Origin: Leifsonia aquatica H1aii
GTDB taxonomy: Bacteria > Actinomycetota > Actinomycetes > Actinomycetales > Microbacteriaceae
Length of the DNA stretch: 64,000 nucleotides
NCBI RefSeq assembly: GCF_000633535.1
Contig: NZ_AYMR01000014.1
Location: forward strand, 28,605-92,604
Reading direction: 5' to 3'
The notes below the pieces were generated by a model. It saw only the letters and a list, made by a program, of their open reading frames with translations. It ran no database searches and was not told where the DNA came from. This document shows positions 59,004-64,000 of this stretch, piece after piece (the stretch's first letter is position 1; each line of letters begins with the position of its first letter). Position numbers and translations under genes: made by a program.

Positions 59004-60215
59004 CTAGCGCTGTGCCAACACCGCCTCCGCAACGGCGATGTACCGTTCCCGGTCGCCGGGCAGCGTCGCCGCTTCCGAGTCGACGCGCATCCAACTGTCA
59101 TCGGCGAGGACGTCGAGCCAGCACATCGGGGTGCCCTCGGAGGTGAAGCACACCAGCTCGGCCTGATCGGCGCCCGACACGGCGACGGATTCGAGCGAGG
59201 CGAACGTGACGTCCCTGCGACCCCACGCCCAAGCCGAACCGGGAGCGAGGTCCACGGCGATGGAGCGGGGCTGGTCCGGAGCGGTCTGCGCGTCGGAGCC
59301 GACGTACCATTTGCAGCCGATGTCGCCGCTGTATGCGTCGATGGCGTTGACGGCGCCGTACTTCGTCGGCGTCGGCCCCGTGATTCCCGGCGTGCCGAGA
59401 ATCGTCGCGATCGGCGCCGCGGAGAGAGCCGAGCAGTCGGCTCCGTTCCAGACGTTCGAAGGGGGCGTCCAGGCGGGGACAGGGTCGGGATGGGCGCGCA
59501 ACTGAGCGAGGATGCCGTCCGCCGCCGTCGTCAAGGCAGCGCCGGCCGCCTCTCTGGTCAGCCCTCTGCCCTGAAGGTTCAGCGTGAACCAGTAGGCGCC
59601 GTCCACCACGGAGACGGAACAGCCGAGATCGCGCTGCTCGCACGACCACGCGCTGGTCTCTCCCGCGCCGAGAGACGTCGCGCCCTCGGCCCGCAGACCC
59701 TCGATGTCGGCGCGTCCGGCTTGCGCGTCCGCCACTGCGTCGAACGTGATGAACCCGGACGCCCCGTTCGCGTTCCACTGGCAGTGCAGCACTCCGGCCT
59801 GCTCCTGCGCAGCGTCGACCACGCGGTAGAAGCTGTCAGACGAGAGCGATGGGTTCGTGAGCGAACCCGACGCGGCCTCTGCCAGATCGGGGCAGCCGAG
59901 CGGGATGGTCGAGCCTGGGACCGCCGGCTGGGCGGGGGCCGTCGGCGTCGGGGTGGGGGGGGAGGTGGGCGTCGTCGTCGGGACGGGCGACGGGGACGAC
60001 GGCGTCACCTCCGCCGGACGGAAGATCCCGCCCGCGTTGAAAGCAACGGCGGCGGATCCACCGGCCAGTATCAGGGCGGCTGCGACGAGCCCCGCGATCA
60101 GCCCGGCCCGTCGCCGTCGGGACGGGTCGGGCTCGGGGGCTCCCGCCACCGTGTTCATCAGCATGCGCTTGATCGCAGCACTACGGGTCTCGTCGAAGGG
60201 CTTCTCGGCGTTCAT
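59004..60215 (-). CDS. membrane-anchored partner of the ECF sigma factor (putative anti-sigma factor)
   Basis: 403 residues. A 36-residue cytoplasmic N-terminus is followed by one membrane helix (AGLIAGLVAAALILAGGSAAV, near 37-58). A Pro/Thr/Ser linker leads to a large extracytoplasmic part with six to eight Cys residues in two similar halves, probably disulfide-stabilised. The N-terminus has no HxxxCxxC motif, so any anti-sigma contact would be of another type. ATG overlaps the sigma factor stop by 4 nt. Regulator and sensor are therefore separate chains, unlike the fused sigma factors at 5536 and 34343. Confidence 0.7.
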   Translation of the reverse strand: MNAEKPFDETRSAAIKRMLMNTVAGAPEPDPSRRRRAGLIAGLVAAALILAGGSAAVAFNAGGIFRPAEVTPSSPSPVPTTTPTSPPTPTPTAPAQPAVPGSTIPLGCPDLAEAASGSLTNPSLSSDSFYRVVDAAQEQAGVLHCQWNANGASGFITFDAVADAQAGRADIEGLRAEGATSLGAGETSAWSCEQRDLGCSVSVVDGAYWFTLNLQGRGLTREAAGAALTTAADGILAQLRAHPDPVPAWTPPSNVWNGADCSALSAAPIATILGTPGITGPTPTKYGAVNAIDAYSGDIGCKWYVGSDAQTAPDQPRSIAVDLAPGSAWAWGRRDVTFASLESVAVSGADQAELVCFTSEGTPMCWLDVLADDSWMRVDSEAATLPGDRERYIAVAEAVLAQR

Positions 60216-60802
60216 CGTGCACCTCCGGCCGTCAGATCGGTATCCACATCGAAGGAGAGCGTGCGGCTCAGCTTCGCCTTGGCGCGCGAGAGTCGCGACT
60301 TGAGGGTGCCCAGGGGGACGCCGAGGGTCTGGGCGGCTTCCGCGAGCGGAAGCTGTTCGAGGACGCACAGGGTGACGACGTCTTGATCGCGAGCGGAGAG
60401 TTCGGCGAACGCGCCACGGAGGTCGGCGGTCGGCCGCTCCCGGTCGATCCGCTCGTCGATCTCGTCCGCGTGGTCAGGTGCGACGTCGGCCGGCGGGAGG
60501 GAGCTCATCGCCAATCGGTGCCGCCGCGCTGTGCGCTCGTGGTTGCGGACCACATTGGTCGCGGTCACGAAGAGCCACGGGAGGATGGTGCCGTCGACGA
60601 GGCGGACATTCGCGCGTCGGCGCCACGCCTCCAGGAACACGAGCGCCGTCACGTCCTCGGCATCGTGCGACGAGCGCACCAGGCGCAGTGCGTGACCGTA
60701 GATCCGATCACGGTGACGATCGTAGAGGTCACCGAACGCGACGGGATCGCCCGCGCGAGCGGACTCCCAGCGCTCGGCCTCATCCCCCGGGGTTTGTCTC
60801 AT
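60212..60802 (-). CDS. ECF RNA polymerase sigma factor
   Basis: 196 residues. Region 2 is at about 18-85 (FGDLYDRHRDRIYGHALRLVRSSHDAEDVTALVFLEAWRR). Region 4 is at about 130-180, with LPLAEAAQTLGVPLGTLKSRLSRAKAKL. Length is normal for an ECF factor, without an extra domain. Start ATG 60802; a GTG at 60808 is also possible. It is cotranscribed with the overlapping membrane protein downstream. Its regulon is unknown. Confidence 0.9.
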   Translation of the reverse strand: MRQTPGDEAERWESARAGDPVAFGDLYDRHRDRIYGHALRLVRSSHDAEDVTALVFLEAWRRRANVRLVDGTILPWLFVTATNVVRNHERTARRHRLAMSSLPPADVAPDHADEIDERIDRERPTADLRGAFAELSARDQDVVTLCVLEQLPLAEAAQTLGVPLGTLKSRLSRAKAKLSRTLSFDVDTDLTAGGAR

Positions 60803-60871
60803 ACCCACGTATGTCCGCTCGCGCGAAAAGGTTGCATCCCGCTCGTGACGGGGCGTCGCCGCGCGTCGCGG

Positions 60872-61570
60872 CTAGGCCTCCACGAGCGCCGAGCGGATGA
60901 CGGAGGTGAAGAAGGTGAGGCCGTCGACGCCGGAGCGCATCGCGTCATGGGTGTCGGGGCCGAAGCCGGGCTCGACCGCGTGCTCGGGGTGCGGCATGAG
61001 GCCGACCACGTTGCCGCGCTCGTTGCGCACGCCCGCGATGTCGTTGAGCGAGCCGTTCGGGTTGACGCCGTGGTAGCGGAACGCCACCAGGCCTTCGCCC
61101 TCGAGACGCTTCAGCTCCTCGGCCGACGCGATGAAGCCGCCCTCGCCGTTCTTGAGCGGGATGACGATCTCCTGGCCCTGCTCGAAGCCGTTCGTCCACG
61201 GGGTGTCCGTGTTCTCGACGGTCAGCGCCTGGTCGCGGCGGATGAAGTTGCCGTGGTCGTTGCGGATGAGGCCGCCGGAGACGAGGTGCGCCTCGGCGAG
61301 CATCTGGAAGCCGTTGCAGATGCCGAGCACGGGCATCCCCTGGCCGGCGGCGTCGACGACCTCGGTCATGATCGGCGAGAGGCTCGCGATCGCGCCGCAG
61401 CGCAGATAGTCGCCGTAGCTGAAACCGCCCGGGAGAACGAGGGCGTCGACGCCCTGGAGGTCGTGCTCGCCGTGCCACAGGGCGACCGCCTCGGCGCCGG
61501 CGAGCCGTACGGCGCGCAGGGCGTCGCGGTCGTCCAGAGAACCGGGGAAGGTGATGACGCCGATGCGCAT
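60872..61570 (-). CDS. purQ: phosphoribosylformylglycinamidine synthase, glutaminase subunit
   Basis: 232 residues, class I glutamine amidotransferase. Start [16 protein letters not shown]; Cys nucleophile in [10 protein letters not shown]; His and Glu in MPHPEHAVE. It provides ammonia to PurL. ATG at 61570; the stop of purS at 61570-61572 overlaps this start by one base. Transcribed with purS; purL lies 6.5 kb downstream. Confidence 0.95.
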   Translation of the reverse strand: MRIGVITFPGSLDDRDALRAVRLAGAEAVALWHGEHDLQGVDALVLPGGFSYGDYLRCGAIASLSPIMTEVVDAAGQGMPVLGICNGFQMLAEAHLVSGGLIRNDHGNFIRRDQALTVENTDTPWTNGFEQGQEIVIPLKNGEGGFIASAEELKRLEGEGLVAFRYHGVNPNGSLNDIAGVRNERGNVVGLMPHPEHAVEPGFGPDTHDAMRSGVDGLTFFTSVIRSALVEA

Positions 61571-61830
61571 CAGGCGTCCGCCTCGTCGGGGTAGTGGATG
61601 CCCACGACGTCCTCGATCACGGAGTTGGAGAGGATCTCGTCGGCGATCTCACGGACGGCGGCGCGGGTGGCGTCGTCGATCGGGCCGTCGACGGTCAGCT
61701 CGAAGCGCTTGCCGACGCGCACGCCGGAGAACTGCCCCTTGCCGATCCGGGACAGGGCGCCGGCGACGGCCTTGCCCTGGGGGTCGAGCAGTTCCGCCTT
61801 GGGCATGACTTCCACAACGATCGTCGACAA
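61570..61830 (-). CDS. purS: phosphoribosylformylglycinamidine synthase, small subunit
   Basis: 86 residues. [29 protein letters not shown] and the end [15 protein letters not shown] match PurS, which bridges PurL and PurQ. The start is TTG at 61830, with GGAG about 8 nt upstream. The next in-frame GTG would remove the first strand. Confidence 0.93.
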   Translation of the reverse strand: MSTIVVEVMPKAELLDPQGKAVAGALSRIGKGQFSGVRVGKRFELTVDGPIDDATRAAVREIADEILSNSVIEDVVGIHYPDEADA

Positions 61831-61875
61831 AGGTGCGCTCCTGCTCGCTCGCGGTCGGGGGGTTCGCCTGCGATT

Positions 61876-62718
61876 CTACCGTGCGGCGGCGGCCACGCGG
61901 TCCGGCCCGGCGACGCGGGAGGCGTGACCGACGGCCCGGTGCTCGAGAGCCGTCCGCAGGCGCGCGAACAGGGTGGCGGAGGCGTCGCCCGGCCAGTCCG
62001 CGGGGAGGCCGGCACGCGGGAGGCCGGGGTCGCGGTACGGCACGACACGCCATTCGTCGAGCGCGCGCACCCAGAGCGCGAACGCCTCCTCGTCCCCGAT
62101 CGCGGGGGACGCGTCGGCCGCGCCGAACCGGGCGAGGAACGACTCGTGCACCTGCCGGAGGGCGGGGAGGTCGTACCAGGCGGCCACACCCTCGGCCAGC
62201 GGGCCGTGCGGCGTCGCCCCCACGAACAGCGCGGCATCGAACTCGGCCACGACGTCCGCCAGCTCCTGCTCCAGGGACGCCGGCCCGATCCAGAGACCGT
62301 CGGCGACCACGCCGCAGCCGATCGCGGCGAGTCGGCGCCGCAACTGGTGCCGCAGGGCGCGCTGCCGCTCGGGGAAGGAGAACGACACCAGGCACCAGCC
62401 GTCGGACGGGCGGCGCTCGCCGAAGATGCGGGCGTCGCCGCGCTCCAGCATCGGGACGGCCGCGGGATCCAGCGCGTACCCGGGTGCGCCGTCGTCGCCG
62501 AGCGCACGCCGCAGCACGCCCCGGGCGACCAGGCGGGCGATGCTCGACCGTGCCGTCGCGGACGGGATGCCGAGCGAGCCGAGCAGTTGCACGGTGCCGG
62601 CGGCCGACATCCACCCGCCCAGCGGGCGCAGGACGCTGCCGACGAGGGTGCGCAAGAGGGCGGTGGCGCTCCCGGAGCTCGCCTCGAGATCCTCGCGGGC
62701 GCCGCCCGCGTCAGTCAT
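61876..62718 (-). CDS. PaaX-family transcriptional regulator
   Basis: 280 residues. The N-terminal winged helix includes GTVQLLGSLGIPSATARSSIARLVARGVL (about 42-70), typical of PaaX, and the C-terminal PaaX domain follows. The gene overlaps the end of kynU by 8 nt and is cotranscribed with it. PaaX-type regulators respond to CoA thioesters in phenylacetate catabolism. Beside kynU it more likely controls kynurenine or tryptophan degradation (inference). Confidence 0.85.
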   Translation of the reverse strand: MTDAGGAREDLEASSGSATALLRTLVGSVLRPLGGWMSAAGTVQLLGSLGIPSATARSSIARLVARGVLRRALGDDGAPGYALDPAAVPMLERGDARIFGERRPSDGWCLVSFSFPERQRALRHQLRRRLAAIGCGVVADGLWIGPASLEQELADVVAEFDAALFVGATPHGPLAEGVAAWYDLPALRQVHESFLARFGAADASPAIGDEEAFALWVRALDEWRVVPYRDPGLPRAGLPADWPGDASATLFARLRTALEHRAVGHASRVAGPDRVAAAAR

Positions 62719-64000
62719 GCGTCAGCGTGCCGAGGGCGTCCCGCACGGCGGCCATCCCGCGGCGGACCTCCTCGAAGCTCGTGCTCAGCGGCGACAGGCC
62801 GAGCCGGAGCCCGTCCGGATCACGGTAGTCCGGGATGACGTCCTGCTCCCAGAGGGTCGCCGTCACCTGCCGCATGGCGGGGTGGCTGAGCGTGATGTGC
62901 CCCCCGCGGCGGTCCGGATCCCGTGGGCTCGCCAGGGTTGCGCCGAGCGGTGCCAGCCACTCGTCCGCGAGCGCGACCGCGAAGGACGTGAGCGCCACCG
63001 ACTTGGCTCGCACCGCGTCGATCCCGGCTTCGGCGATCATCGCGATCGTGTCCTGCATCGCGAGCATGCCGACCACCGGCGGTGTGCCGCTGAGGAAGCG
63101 GCGGAGGCCGTCGGCCGGGCGGTACTCGGGCCCCATCGCGAACACATCGCTCGTGCCCATCCAGCCCTGGATCGGCTGGGTCAGCTCGCCCTGCAGGGCT
63201 GCGGCGACGTATCCGAAGGCGGGCGACCCGGGACCGCCGTTGAGGTACTTGTAGGTGCAGCCCGCCGCGAGGTCGACGCCCCACGCATCCAATTCCACCG
63301 GGACGGAACCGGCCGAGTGGCAGAGGTCCCAGAGCACGAGCGCTCCGGCGTCATGCGCGATCCGTGTGATGGCCGGCACGTCGGCCAGGAATCCGGAGCG
63401 GTAGGCGACGTGGCTGAGCACCACGAGAGCGGTCTGCGGCCCGACCGCGGCGGAGACCTGCTCCGGTGTCACGCCCGCCTCGGTGTCGGCCTCGATCCAG
63501 ACCAGGTCGAGGCCGCGCTCGCGTGCGATGCCTTCGAGAAGGTAGCGGTCGGTGGGGAAGTTGTCGGTGTCGAGCACGATGGTGCTCCGGCCGGGGCGGG
63601 CGTCGACGGCGGCGCGCGCCAGCTTGTAGAGGAGGACCGTGGTGGAGTCGCCGATGAAGGTCTGGCCGGCGCCCGCGCCGAGTGCGGCGCTGCCGAGGGC
63701 GTCGCCGATCGCGAACGGCAGCTCCATCCACTCCTCGTCCCAGCCGCGGATGAGCCGGCCGCCCCAGTCCTCGACCAGGAAGCGCTGCACCCGGTCGATG
63801 CTCGCCAGCGTCGGCCGGCCCAGGGAGTTGCCGTCGAAGTAGGCGCTCACCCCGGTGCCGTCGAGCACCCCGACGAACCGATCGCGGTAGGTCGCGAGCG
63901 GGTCGGAGCCGTCGAGGGCGCGGGCGGCGGTGAGCGGGTCCGGTGCGAGCGGTCCCTCGGCGAGGGGGCTGTCGGCGAGCGGGCCGGGGCTCCACCGGGG
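62711..64000 (-). CDS. kynU: kynureninase (5' end beyond the window)
   Basis: The frame is open to the window edge (430 codons visible, no start required inside). A GTG at 63868 is not the start, since the upstream residues (LTAARALDGSDPLATYRDRFV) continue the family sequence. It is a PLP-dependent hydrolase of kynurenine to anthranilate. Motifs include YFDGNSLGRP, VLLYKLARAAVDARPG and the PLP lysine in CTYKYLNGGPG. It is followed by paaX with 8 nt overlap. Confidence 0.92.
   Translation of the reverse strand, partial: PRWSPGPLADSPLAEGPLAPDPLTAARALDGSDPLATYRDRFVGVLDGTGVSAYFDGNSLGRPTLASIDRVQRFLVEDWGGRLIRGWDEEWMELPFAIGDALGSAALGAGAGQTFIGDSTTVLLYKLARAAVDARPGRSTIVLDTDNFPTDRYLLEGIARERGLDLVWIEADTEAGVTPEQVSAAVGPQTALVVLSHVAYRSGFLADVPAITRIAHDAGALVLWDLCHSAGSVPVELDAWGVDLAAGCTYKYLNGGPGSPAFGYVAAALQGELTQPIQGWMGTSDVFAMGPEYRPADGLRRFLSGTPPVVGMLAMQDTIAMIAEAGIDAVRAKSVALTSFAVALADEWLAPLGATLASPRDPDRRGGHITLSHPAMRQVTATLWEQDVIPDYRDPDGLRLGLSPLSTSFEEVRRGMAAVRDALGTLTHD

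Overview
The window reads as chromosomal DNA of a very GC-rich actinobacterium. A Microbacteriaceae member (Leifsonia-like) is my best guess. It rests on codon usage, frequent GTG starts, many leaderless starts, LAxTG-type sorting signals, the pyrE/septum-formation gene pair, the CE1758/CE1759 oxidoreductase pair and the PaaX/kynureninase pair. I see no phage, transposase, CRISPR array, tRNA or rRNA.

Layout. 1-4.0 kb: the end of an unknown gene, an arginase-family enzyme, a TetR/SDR pair and an APC permease. 4.2-10.6 kb: a cell-surface locus with a thioester-domain protein (LAATG), a transmembrane ECF sigma factor and a large DUF11/SdrD-like wall protein (LASTG). 10.6-12.8 kb: a SnoaL-like protein, LtrA and a GntR regulator preceded by a small coupled ORF. 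12.8-15.8 kb: an SsuABC-type importer. 15.9-23.5 kb: exonuclease III, pyrE, a septum-formation protein, a HAD phosphatase, a SHOCT protein, a SpoU methyltransferase, DUF3052 and a metallophosphoesterase. 23.6-31.8 kb: two adjacent operons of YhgE/Pip, degenerate ABC-like and MMPL proteins. 31.9-34.3 kb: ddl and purA. 34.3-38.8 kb: a second transmembrane ECF sigma factor, divergent from a wall-anchored beta-propeller protein. 38.9-42.4 kb: an Eis acetyltransferase and an ABC exporter separated by a 21-bp iteron array. 42.4-51.8 kb: chorismate mutase, SDRs, Ohr, an AraC regulator, a hydrolase, a GT2 glycosyltransferase, an FMN reductase/LLM pair and a DMT permease. 52.0-64.0 kb: purL, a gene relic and TfoX gene between long repeats, DUF1508, DUF3817, ilvD, an XRE regulator, an ECF sigma/membrane-protein pair, purQ, purS, paaX and kynU (runs off the end).

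Most interesting system. Two genes (5536-7335 and 34343-36544) each encode one polypeptide made of an ECF sigma factor, a zinc-finger-like HxxxCxxC motif, membrane segments, a Pro/Ala-rich linker and an extracytoplasmic domain. In the second, that external domain is a beta-propeller closely related to the propeller of the wall-anchored protein encoded divergently next to it (37049-38797). The sigma factor thus appears to carry outside the cell a copy of its probable target's functional domain, which suggests that it senses the same ligand or surface state. A third ECF gene (60212-60802) has the conventional arrangement, with a separate membrane partner overlapping it by 4 nt.

Other themes. 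At least twelve genes have a TAnnnT -10 box ending 6-7 nt before ATG or GTG (leaderless transcripts). Long perfect or near-perfect palindromes lie at gene ends and partly belong to repeat families. Several in-frame 15-bp repeat expansions occur in linker regions.
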